In this document: piece by piece, positions 8,146-16,021 of the stretch | Layout: each line of letters opens with the position of its first letter | Position numbering within the stretch: the stretch's first letter is position 1 | Source: an uncultured Alphaproteobacteria bacterium | GTDB lineage: Bacteria > Pseudomonadota > Alphaproteobacteria > RF32 > CAG-239 | Assembly: GCA_934248075.1 (NCBI GenBank) | Contig: CAKQKH010000004.1 | Span: forward strand, 1 to 64,000 | Reading direction: 5' to 3' | DNA length: 64,000 nt | Position numbers and translations under genes: made by a program | Notes under the pieces: model-generated | What the model was told of the DNA's origin: nothing | What the model saw: the letters and a program-made list of their open reading frames with translations, nothing else | Databases searched by the model: none

Positions 8146-9846
8146 ATGAATGATATTATTGCGGAAGACAAATTGTCTGGTTTTGCCAAAAAAGGTATTT
8201 ATTTTGTGGCGCTCGGCGGCGCCGAAGAGGTTGGCTTCAATATGTATGCCTACGTGGTTGACGGCAAAATAATTGTCGTTGATTGCGGGTATGGCTTTTT
8301 AAATGATGATTTTCCCGGAATTGAGCTGGGATTGCCTGACGCCGCTTTTTTAGAGAATTATCAAGATAAAATTGAGGCTTTGTTTATTACTCACGCTCAC
8401 GAGGATCACTTTGGCGCGGTGGCGCATATTTGGCCCAAACTGCAGTGTCCGATATACGCGGCCGAGTTCACCGCCGGCCACATTCGCCGTCGTTTGGCTG
8501 AATATAAACTTGATGGTTTGGTTGAGCTTAATGTCGTAAAGCCTTGCGGACACGTCAAATTGGATAATTTTGATGTCGAGTTCGCGCCGCTGGTTCATTC
8601 CACTCCGCAAAACTCAGCCCTGATTATTCGCACCGCCTATGGCAACGTAGTTCACGCCACGGACTGGCGTTTTGATGATGAGGCGTTGGCGATGTTGCCG
8701 ACCGCGTGGGACGAGTTTAAGAAAGTCGCTCAGGAGGGGGTTGAGCTTTATGTCGGAGATTCCACCAACATGGCGGATTCTCACCCCGAGCCGACCGAGC
8801 AAGAAGTGCGCGAGAGCCTTATGCAACTGGTGCCGCAGTTCAAAAATACGTTGGTTGCCACTTGTTTTGCCTCCAATATCATGCGCATGGAGAGCTTGAT
8901 AAAAGCCGCTGATGCCGCTGGCCGCACTCCGGTTATCGCTGGCATGAGCCTTATCCAAAATTTGGAGATTGCCAAAGAATGCGGTTATCTGCAAGATTGC
9001 CCCAAATATGTTGAGGCTAAAGACGCCGTGGATATTCCGTTAGATAAAATATTATATATTTGCGCCGGCTCTCAGGGCAACTATCGCAGCGCTCTCACCC
9101 GTATTGTCAATGGTGAAAACAAAGATATCAAATTAGGCGAGGGCGACGCCATTATCTTCTCTTCCAAAATTATTCCCGGCAATGAGGAAAAAATTGAACG
9201 TATGCAGGAAAAACTGCGCGATGCCGGTGTTGATGTAATTTCCGCAGAGGATTATTTGGTTCACGCCTCCGGCCACGCCGATCCCAAACAGATTGTGAAA
9301 ATGTACAAACTACTTTGCCCCAAAGTGGTTTTGCCGGTTCATGGTGACAAGCGCAATATCCGCAGTCAAAAGCGCTTAGCTCTGGAAAACGGCGTTGGCG
9401 ATGTTGTCATCGCTCGCAACGGAGAGGTTGTTTATATTCAAGACGGCCATGCCGAGATTTGCGGCGAGATTCCTACCGGCCTGCTTGGGGTTGACCGCAA
9501 ACAGCTCACCGATCTCAGCTCGCAGCTAATCAAAAACCGCCGCCGCATTGCTTATAATTGCAGCTTGTTTATCAGCGTGGTTTTTGGCCATGACTGGACT
9601 TTGGAAGATTTGCAAATTTCTTCAATTGATATTTTGGAGGAAAAAGCCTTTGCCGAGTTGCGGGACAATATAATTGAAGAAATGCGTCAAGAGATTCCCG
9701 AGATGCTCAAAAAACATGATTACAAAGAACCCTTGATTAAGGAATATCTGAGCGCCAAAATCCGCAAAAAGATTTACAAAGCCACAGATATCAAACCGGT
9801 GGTGTTTTTGCATTTCTACCGCCGCCAGCCGACACCGGCCGAATAA
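8146..9846 (+). CDS. rnj: Ribonuclease J
   Basis: This 566-residue metallo-beta-lactamase/beta-CASP nuclease carries out 5'-3' exonuclease and endonuclease steps in mRNA decay and rRNA maturation. The zinc motif HAHEDHFG is near residue 83, further ligands are in PLVHSTPQNS (about 150) and ATDWRFD (about 171), and the beta-CASP region has VGDSTNM, KIIPGNE and SGHADPKQ (about 385). The C-terminal domain is complete. Eight bases separate it from birA. The presence of both RNase J and RNase E (15994-18453) is normal for alphaproteobacteria. Confidence 0.95.
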   Translation: MNDIIAEDKLSGFAKKGIYFVALGGAEEVGFNMYAYVVDGKIIVVDCGYGFLNDDFPGIELGLPDAAFLENYQDKIEALFITHAHEDHFGAVAHIWPKLQCPIYAAEFTAGHIRRRLAEYKLDGLVELNVVKPCGHVKLDNFDVEFAPLVHSTPQNSALIIRTAYGNVVHATDWRFDDEALAMLPTAWDEFKKVAQEGVELYVGDSTNMADSHPEPTEQEVRESLMQLVPQFKNTLVATCFASNIMRMESLIKAADAAGRTPVIAGMSLIQNLEIAKECGYLQDCPKYVEAKDAVDIPLDKILYICAGSQGNYRSALTRIVNGENKDIKLGEGDAIIFSSKIIPGNEEKIERMQEKLRDAGVDVISAEDYLVHASGHADPKQIVKMYKLLCPKVVLPVHGDKRNIRSQKRLALENGVGDVVIARNGEVVYIQDGHAEICGEIPTGLLGVDRKQLTDLSSQLIKNRRRIAYNCSLFISVVFGHDWTLEDLQISSIDILEEKAFAELRDNIIEEMRQEIPEMLKKHDYKEPLIKEYLSAKIRKKIYKATDIKPVVFLHFYRRQPTPAE

Positions 9847-9851
9847 GCCGC

Positions 9852-10304
9852 TTAGTTTTCGCTCCATTTGCCCTGAGCATCTTGTTTCCAATAATGGCAC
9901 TCGCTGCCCGCGGCTTTAATCTCTTTCCAAAAGGCGCGCGCTTGAGCGAGCGCCTCTTCGGAATGTCCGTCAAAAACATTAAACACGCGGCCAAATTTTT
10001 CCAGTTCGGATATTTCCGCTTTAGCCCCGTCCACCAAAAACAAAAGGCTTGATAAATTAGGATTGTCGGTTCCGCTGGTCAGCCAAATCGGCTGCAGTTC
10101 GGCATTGCCGTCTTTGTGTGAGCCATGGGGCAAAAAAGACTGGTCGCTGTATGTCCACAGCAATGAGTTCAAAAACTCAACCCGATCATCATTTCCAACC
10201 CGCACCAGGGTGCTTTTGCCGGTGGCATAGGCTTTCTCCAGCAACTTGGGCAACACCGCCTCCAGCGGCTGGCTTTGCAAATGATAAAAATCTACTCTAC
10301 TCAT
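9852..10304 (-). CDS. holC: DNA polymerase III chi subunit
   Basis: The 150-residue protein matches HolC: VDFYHLQSQPLE at the N-terminus, a central LLWTYSDQSFLPHG, PIWLTSGTDNPN and a C-terminal ARAFWKEIKAAGSECHYWKQ. Chi links the clamp loader to single-stranded DNA binding protein at the fork. The ATG overlaps the stop of the DegP-type protease by four bases (ATGA), so it is the last gene of the hflK-hflC-protease operon. It converges with rnj, with five bases between the stops. Confidence 0.92.
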   Translation of the reverse strand: MSRVDFYHLQSQPLEAVLPKLLEKAYATGKSTLVRVGNDDRVEFLNSLLWTYSDQSFLPHGSHKDGNAELQPIWLTSGTDNPNLSSLLFLVDGAKAEISELEKFGRVFNVFDGHSEEALAQARAFWKEIKAAGSECHYWKQDAQGKWSEN

Positions 10305-11653
10305 GGTTTCACTACTGCATATTGCGGAACATTGTGGTTATTAATCATCAACAGCACCTGACGGTTGTTTTCTTGTTTGGCGTCATCAACCGCGGCTCGG
10401 ACATCATTTATATCCCAAACCTTTTTCTTGTCAATTGCCGCAATCAAATCTCCGGGTTTTATCCCCTTGATTTCGGCATCGCTACCGGATTTAACCGCCA
10501 CCACTACCACGCCGCTGCTTTCTTTTTCCAACTGATACCGTTCAATCAATTCCGGCGTCAGCTCGGCCATTTCCATGCCCAAAAGATTGTTGTCATCGTT
10601 TGTTTGCGGTGGTGTTGTCGGCTTGACCAAAGGCAAATCCGGCATTTTTTTTACCACAAGATTTTTTATTTGCGGCTGCTGATTGCGCAAAGTTTTCAAC
10701 GTAATTTTGCTTCCTTCCGAAGTTTCGGCAATCTGGCGTGAAAATTGCTTGGGATCAGTGATTTTTTGTTCATTAAGGCTGATAATGACGTCGCCGGCCT
10801 CAATATCCGCCAATTTGGCAGGTGAATCCTCCGCCACAGAAGTTACCACGATTCCGTTATCGGCGTCCTGAATCTTAATTCCCAGCCAGCCGCGATCAAC
10901 TTTTCCCTTAGATTTTAGTTGTTCAATCACAAATTTAGCCAAATTAATCGGCGTTGCAAAACCGATGCCCATGCTGCCGCCGGAGGTTGAGTAGATCGCC
11001 GAGTTAATGCCGATAACTTCGCCGTTCATATTAAACATCGGGCCGCCCGAACTTCCCTGATTGATTGAGGCGTCGGTCTGAATAAAGTTATCATAGGCTC
11101 CGGCCTCAATATCGCGTGATTTGGCAGATATTATACCGGCGGTAACACTGCCGCCCAAGCCAAACGGATTCCCGATTGCGATAATCCAATCGCCGGCGCG
11201 GATTTTGTCAGAGTTTCCCAATTTTACCGTCGGCAATTTTTCCGCGGTTTTCACCCTAATCAGCGCCAAATCGGTCTTAACATCGCTGCCCACGATTTCC
11301 GCGGCCAGTTGACGTTCGTCTGCCAGCGTTACGTTGATTTCCTGCGCCTTGTCAATAACATGATGATTGGTCACGATATATCCGGTCTCATCAACCACAA
11401 AACCCGAACCCAAAGAAACCTGCTGCGGATTATGCGGAGCGAAATAATTCTGAATTTGCGGATTGGGGCTGATGATTCCCAGTCCGTCGTCAACGTCCTC
11501 ATTGTCGCTGGGCATATGTGTAGTAGATATATTGACCACGGCCGGTTGCAACTGTTCGACCAAATCGGCAAAACTGGCCGGAGCGTTTTGCGCCCAAACC
11601 GGTTTTGCCAGCAAACACAATCCCGCGGCCAGAGATAACGGCAGTTTCATCAT
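10301..11653 (-). CDS. degQ: Periplasmic DegP/DegQ-type serine protease
   Basis: The 450-residue protein has a signal peptide (residues 1-21, cleavage after VWA) and a trypsin-like domain with the triad H98 (TNHHVI), D128 (KTDLALI) and S202 (GSSGGP). Two PDZ domains follow (about 255-345 and 360-445). Proteases of this family degrade or refold damaged envelope proteins. It starts immediately after the hflC stop, so the operon combines membrane (HflKC) and periplasmic protein quality control. The symbol degQ is a choice within the DegP/DegQ/MucD group; the sequence alone does not decide between them. Confidence 0.92.
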   Translation of the reverse strand: MMKLPLSLAAGLCLLAKPVWAQNAPASFADLVEQLQPAVVNISTTHMPSDNEDVDDGLGIISPNPQIQNYFAPHNPQQVSLGSGFVVDETGYIVTNHHVIDKAQEINVTLADERQLAAEIVGSDVKTDLALIRVKTAEKLPTVKLGNSDKIRAGDWIIAIGNPFGLGGSVTAGIISAKSRDIEAGAYDNFIQTDASINQGSSGGPMFNMNGEVIGINSAIYSTSGGSMGIGFATPINLAKFVIEQLKSKGKVDRGWLGIKIQDADNGIVVTSVAEDSPAKLADIEAGDVIISLNEQKITDPKQFSRQIAETSEGSKITLKTLRNQQPQIKNLVVKKMPDLPLVKPTTPPQTNDDNNLLGMEMAELTPELIERYQLEKESSGVVVVAVKSGSDAEIKGIKPGDLIAAIDKKKVWDINDVRAAVDDAKQENNRQVLLMINNHNVPQYAVVKP

Positions 11654-12523
11654 CTATTTTCTCGTTTTTCCAAAAAAATCAAAGAATTCGCTGTTCGGCG
11701 CCAAAACCATAGAGGTGTTCTCTTTGTCGGCCAGCGCGTTCTTATACGCCTCCAGCGAGCGATAAAAAGCATAAAATTGCGGGTCAACTCCGGCGGCGTT
11801 ATTCCAAATAGCCACCGCTTGTTGGTCGCCTTGTCCGCGGATAATCTGCGCTTGCTTTTCAGCCTCGGCAATAATCACGGTTTTTTCTTTTTCGGCGGTG
11901 GCGCGGATTTTTTGCGCCTCTTGCTGTCCGGTCGCCCGAAATTCTTTGGCATCGCGCTCTCGTTCGGCTTTCATGCGAGCATTAATCGCCTGCAATACTT
12001 CCAGCGGCAAATCGGCGCGGCGGATACGCACATCTGCCACATTAACGCCAATCTGTTCGGCATCGATTTTCACCGCGTTGCTGATATCGGCCATAATCTG
12101 GGTGCGTTGCTGAGAGAGCAACTCTTGCAAAGTGATGCGTCCCAAAATTTTGCGAACCGAGGAGTTAACAATCTCTTCCAATTTGGAGCGCGCCTGCATT
12201 TCGGTGCGCACGGTTTTATAAAAACGCAGCGGCTCAACAATCCGATAGCGGGTAAAGCTGTCCACGTCGAGGCGTTTTTTGTCATTCAGCACTACTTCCT
12301 GCGCCGGTGGGTCGAGGTTTAGCAGACGATTGTCATAAAACACCACTTTCTGAATAAACGGCACCTTAATTTTCAAACCGGCGTCTTTAACCACCCGCAC
12401 CGGTTCGCCAAACTGCAGAACAATCGCTTGTTCTACCTGACTCACCACATACAGAGAGTTGGCCAAAACAATCACAACCGCCGCCGCGGCAACCGCAAAA
12501 GCAATTTTCAGTTTATCGGTCAT
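11654..12523 (-). CDS. hflC: HflC, FtsH protease modulator
   Basis: The protein has 289 residues: a membrane segment at about 8-25 (IAFAVAAAAVVIVLANSLYV), the SPFH/band-7 start VVSQVEQAIVLQFGEPVRVV, the sequence DKKRLDVDSFTRYRI, and a coiled coil rich in Glu, Arg and Ala (MKAERERDAKEFRATG). HflC and HflK form a cage around FtsH in the inner membrane. The gap to hflK is two bases. The C-terminus FFDFFGKTRK is typical in length. Confidence 0.95.
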   Translation of the reverse strand: MTDKLKIAFAVAAAAVVIVLANSLYVVSQVEQAIVLQFGEPVRVVKDAGLKIKVPFIQKVVFYDNRLLNLDPPAQEVVLNDKKRLDVDSFTRYRIVEPLRFYKTVRTEMQARSKLEEIVNSSVRKILGRITLQELLSQQRTQIMADISNAVKIDAEQIGVNVADVRIRRADLPLEVLQAINARMKAERERDAKEFRATGQQEAQKIRATAEKEKTVIIAEAEKQAQIIRGQGDQQAVAIWNNAAGVDPQFYAFYRSLEAYKNALADKENTSMVLAPNSEFFDFFGKTRK

Positions 12524-12525
12524 GG

Positions 12526-13557
12526 TTATTCTCCTCTCAACTGTTTCAGCGGCAAAACCGGCAACACGTTGTTGCCTTCGGCCGACGGGTCAATAATCAC
12601 CTTGTTAGACTGCGACAACACATTTTCCATTGTTTCCAGATACAAGCGTTTGGCGGTCACTTCTTTACCCTGTTTATAAGCCTCATAAACCGAAAGAAAT
12701 CTGTCAGCCTCGCCTTGAGCTTTGTTTATGGTTGCCTGCTTATAAGCCTCGGCGTTTTGCAGGCGCTGCGTGGCCTCACCGCGGGATTTTGGCAAAATCT
12801 CATTACGATAAGCCTCCGCCTCGTTCTTAAAACGCTCCATATCGGCTTTAGCGCGCTGCACTTCATTAAAAGCATCGACCACTTGTTTGGGCGGGTCGGC
12901 TTTTTGCAGTTTCACGCGCACAATATGAATACCCGAACCGAACTCGTTCAGCACTTTTTGCAGTTCTTCTTTGGTTTCATCTTCAACCTTGCCGCGGTCG
13001 CCGGAAATAATCGGCATCATTTGCGATTGTCCGACAATCTCGCGCAACACTGATTGCGCCGCCACTCTAACGGTCTGATCCGGACTCTGCATATTAAAGA
13101 GATAATCTTTGGCATCGGCAATCCGCCATACAATCGTCAAGTTAATATCGACAATATTTTCATCTCCGGTCAGCATATGACTTTCGGTAAAGTCGTTGCG
13201 GTTGGTTGGCTCCACCACGCCCAAATTGATACTGCGTTCCTGAGTGATATTCACTTTTCTCACCATTTCAATCGGGTAGGGCAGATGATAATGCAGCCCC
13301 GGATCGGTAGTTTCGGTATAAGCGCCAAACCGCAAAACCACGCCTTGCTCATTGGGCTGAACCTGATAAAAGCCTGATGCCAGCCACAGCAGAACTATTC
13401 CCAACACTATCCACTCCCAGCGCAACATCAAATCACCGGTCGGCATTTTTTGGGGAGTAAATTTGCGAACTTTCGGGTTAACGGACGATGTTTCGTTGTC
13501 TTTCCACGGATTATCGTCATTGTCGTTATCTTCCCACGGATTTGGAATTTTTGCCAT
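12526..13557 (-). CDS. hflK: HflK, FtsH protease modulator
   Basis: The protein has 343 residues. The start at 13557 is set by AAGGA eight bases upstream; an upstream ATG at 13587 lacks such a site. The N-terminus MAKIPNPWEDNDNDDNPW is the Asn/Asp/Trp-rich head typical of HflK. A membrane helix follows (about 50-68), then the SPFH domain from YQVQPNEQGVVLRFG, and a coiled coil (RAKADMERFKNEAEAYRNE). It is the first gene of the minus-strand hflK-hflC-protease-holC operon. The 100-base A/T-rich gap to mrp must hold divergent promoters. Confidence 0.95.
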   Translation of the reverse strand: MAKIPNPWEDNDNDDNPWKDNETSSVNPKVRKFTPQKMPTGDLMLRWEWIVLGIVLLWLASGFYQVQPNEQGVVLRFGAYTETTDPGLHYHLPYPIEMVRKVNITQERSINLGVVEPTNRNDFTESHMLTGDENIVDINLTIVWRIADAKDYLFNMQSPDQTVRVAAQSVLREIVGQSQMMPIISGDRGKVEDETKEELQKVLNEFGSGIHIVRVKLQKADPPKQVVDAFNEVQRAKADMERFKNEAEAYRNEILPKSRGEATQRLQNAEAYKQATINKAQGEADRFLSVYEAYKQGKEVTAKRLYLETMENVLSQSNKVIIDPSAEGNNVLPVLPLKQLRGE

Positions 13558-13658
13558 AAAATTTTCCTTTTCTTTTTTAGTTGCCATAGCTGAATATATA
13601 ATATAAATATAGCAATAAAACAATAATCGATAATATATATCAACAGGACATGCGCGTC

Positions 13659-14654
13659 ATGGAAACAAAAATCAGAACCATTGTTGAAAAATACTACACC
13701 CCCGCTGAAATTGAAAATATCGGCATATTTGGCGATCGGGTAATTGTAACTTTGCACAACACCATTGAGAACCAAGATAAAAATAATCAACTTTCTAAAG
13801 AGCTGAAGCAGCTGGACGGCGTCAGCAAAGCCCTGATTGTCTGCACTGCTGACAAAAAGCCTCAACCGCTTAATGAGGCTCCGGCCAAATGGGTGGTCAG
13901 AGGTGTCAAAAAGATTATTGCCGTGGCTTCCGGCAAAGGCGGCGTCGGCAAATCCACCACTGCGGTGAACCTAGCCATGGCTTTGGCGGCTCAGGGGCAA
14001 AAAGTCGCTTTGTTTGACGCTGATATCTATGGACCGTCAATTCCCACCATGCTTGGTTATGAGGGCGCCGCTCCCATATCATATGACGGCAAAACTTTTG
14101 AGGCTTTTGAGTTCCAAAATATCAAATCCATGTCTATTGGCACGCTGATAGACCGCAACACACCGCTGATTTGGCGCGGTTCCAAGGCTTGCGGCGCCAT
14201 AGAGCAGCTTTTGACAGAGGTCAACTGGGGCGAGATAGACGTTATGGTGATTGATATGCCGCCCGGCACCGGCGATATTCAGATTACCTTGTCGCAAAAA
14301 TTGGATTTTGCCGGTGCGGTGATTGTTTCCACTCCGCAAGACATAGCTCTTATCGACGCGATTAAAGGGGTGAATATGTTCAAGCGCGTAGATGTTCCGA
14401 TTCTGGGCATTGTTGAAAATATGAGCTATTATATCTGCCCGCATTGTGGTTCGCGTGATGATATTTTCGGCCACGCCGGTGCACAGGAAACCGCGGCCGA
14501 ACTAGGGGTGCCGTTTTTAGGCGAGATTCCGCTGCACATGGATATCCGCGCTCATGCCGACGCCGGTTCGCCGATAGTTGTTGCCGAGCCAAATAGTCCT
14601 TATGCCAAAGCATATGCGGATATTGCCGCGCAAATCATCAAAGCTCTGGCCTAG
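13659..14654 (+). CDS. mrp: Mrp/ApbC-family iron-sulfur cluster carrier ATPase
   Basis: The protein has 331 residues. ATG 13659 has AGGA ten bases upstream, while the ATG at 13650 is too close to it. An N-terminal MIP18/DUF59-like domain (1-75) precedes a deviant Walker A P-loop (SGKGGVGKST, about 93-102), DADIYGPSIP, VIDMPPGTGD and the cluster-binding CPHC motif (ICPHCGS). Proteins of this family hold and pass on 4Fe-4S clusters. The gene ends inside the last four bases of the convergent M48 protease gene. Confidence 0.94.
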   Translation: METKIRTIVEKYYTPAEIENIGIFGDRVIVTLHNTIENQDKNNQLSKELKQLDGVSKALIVCTADKKPQPLNEAPAKWVVRGVKKIIAVASGKGGVGKSTTAVNLAMALAAQGQKVALFDADIYGPSIPTMLGYEGAAPISYDGKTFEAFEFQNIKSMSIGTLIDRNTPLIWRGSKACGAIEQLLTEVNWGEIDVMVIDMPPGTGDIQITLSQKLDFAGAVIVSTPQDIALIDAIKGVNMFKRVDVPILGIVENMSYYICPHCGSRDDIFGHAGAQETAAELGVPFLGEIPLHMDIRAHADAGSPIVVAEPNSPYAKAYADIAAQIIKALA

Positions 14655-16021
14655 CTACGCTGCCGTTTTTTTAACAAATCGGTAATCATTGCGGTCAAAT
14701 CGTCAATTTTAATCGCCAGTCTCGGCGATGGTGATGATTTTTGCGCTTGTTTTAATTGCTCCAGCGCAATTTCCGGCGCGCCGATTCTCAAAGAATATTC
14801 CGCGGCGGCATAATTGGCGGCGGCAATATCGCCTTGCAATCCATAGGCGCGGGAGAGCAGCAGCCAGGCAAATCCGGAATCATGTTTAATCACGGCTTGG
14901 TTCAACATATCAATCGCTTGCCGCGTTTCCTGCCGGTTCGGGTTATCTTCCAAAATTGCCTGAGCGTAGCTTATTTGCAACAAAGGCGAGTTTGGCCGCA
15001 GTTTCAGTGCGGTGGCGTATTCCTTTTTGGCCGGCGCTATTTTTCCGGTCTCCAGATACATTTGCCCTTTCAGTTCATGAAAATATGGATTATCAGGCTC
15101 TTTTGCCAGCAGCCTATCCAGCTCCTTGTTGGCTTTTGCCGGTTGCAGTTGCTTAAAATAAGCAATTGTTCGGGCATAATGGGCGGCAATGCTGTCATCT
15201 TGAGCCGGATAACGGCGCAATGTTTGAGCCGGCGGCATCAGATAGGCATAAATTTTCGCTTTAATTCTTTCAAATTGTGGTTGCAAATCGGTATTTGGCG
15301 TCGTATCGGATTTTTTGACGGCCTCTTCAAAAAAGGCAATCCGCTCCTGAGTTATCGGGTGAGTGCGGAAATATGGCATTTCTTCCATACCCTGCAGCCG
15401 GTATTGGGCGGCAATCCGCTTCATAAACGTCAGCATGCCGTTCGGAGTTTGTCCGGTCTTGCTCAGCAACGAAATTGCCGCCTCGTCGGCCGAGCGTTCT
15501 TCTTCGGTGCGATAACGGGTAAAATTGGTCAAAATAGAGCTTTGACTGCCCAGCATGGCCGCCATCGCCACATCGCTGCGACCGCTGGCTACTGCCGCCG
15601 CGCCGGCCAAAATCGCTGATGCCAGCGATACTTCTTGCAAAGATTGACTTTTGAGTTTTTGCCGCAGAATATGTCCGCCCTGAATATGTCCGGTTTCATG
15701 CGCCAGCACTCCGGCCAGTTCCTCGGGGCTGTCGGCGCTGATAATCGTTCCCGTATGCACAAACAACCGATTGCCGTCCGCCACAAAAGCATTGAGGCTG
15801 TTATCCTCCACAATATATATATCATTGCGGTTAAAGGCGACTCCGGCGGCCTGAAACAATGGTTTAATAATTTGCGCCAAAAAATCTTCGGTTTCGTCAT
15901 CGCTGATAAGCCGAATTTCTTGCGCCATGGCGGCAGACGCAAACAAACTGGCGAGCAGCACCAAACCGCTCGCCAGTAAGCGACAATTAAATTTTATCCT
16001 TTGATAAGTTTTTTCCACCAT
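14651..16021 (-). CDS. M48 metalloprotease with TPR repeats (BepA-like)
   Basis: The 456-residue protein has a signal peptide (about 1-33, ending SAAMA), a peptidase M48 domain with the zinc site HETGH (near 107) and the third ligand in EEERSADEAA, then tetratricopeptide-like helices from about 280 to 440 (HELKGQMYLETGKIAPAKKE and similar). This is the BepA/YfgC architecture, a periplasmic protease and chaperone for outer-membrane assembly. The start at 16021 overlaps the 3' end of rne by 28 bases, so it is probably expressed downstream of rne. Confidence 0.9.
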   Translation of the reverse strand: MVEKTYQRIKFNCRLLASGLVLLASLFASAAMAQEIRLISDDETEDFLAQIIKPLFQAAGVAFNRNDIYIVEDNSLNAFVADGNRLFVHTGTIISADSPEELAGVLAHETGHIQGGHILRQKLKSQSLQEVSLASAILAGAAAVASGRSDVAMAAMLGSQSSILTNFTRYRTEEERSADEAAISLLSKTGQTPNGMLTFMKRIAAQYRLQGMEEMPYFRTHPITQERIAFFEEAVKKSDTTPNTDLQPQFERIKAKIYAYLMPPAQTLRRYPAQDDSIAAHYARTIAYFKQLQPAKANKELDRLLAKEPDNPYFHELKGQMYLETGKIAPAKKEYATALKLRPNSPLLQISYAQAILEDNPNRQETRQAIDMLNQAVIKHDSGFAWLLLSRAYGLQGDIAAANYAAAEYSLRIGAPEIALEQLKQAQKSSPSPRLAIKIDDLTAMITDLLKKRQRS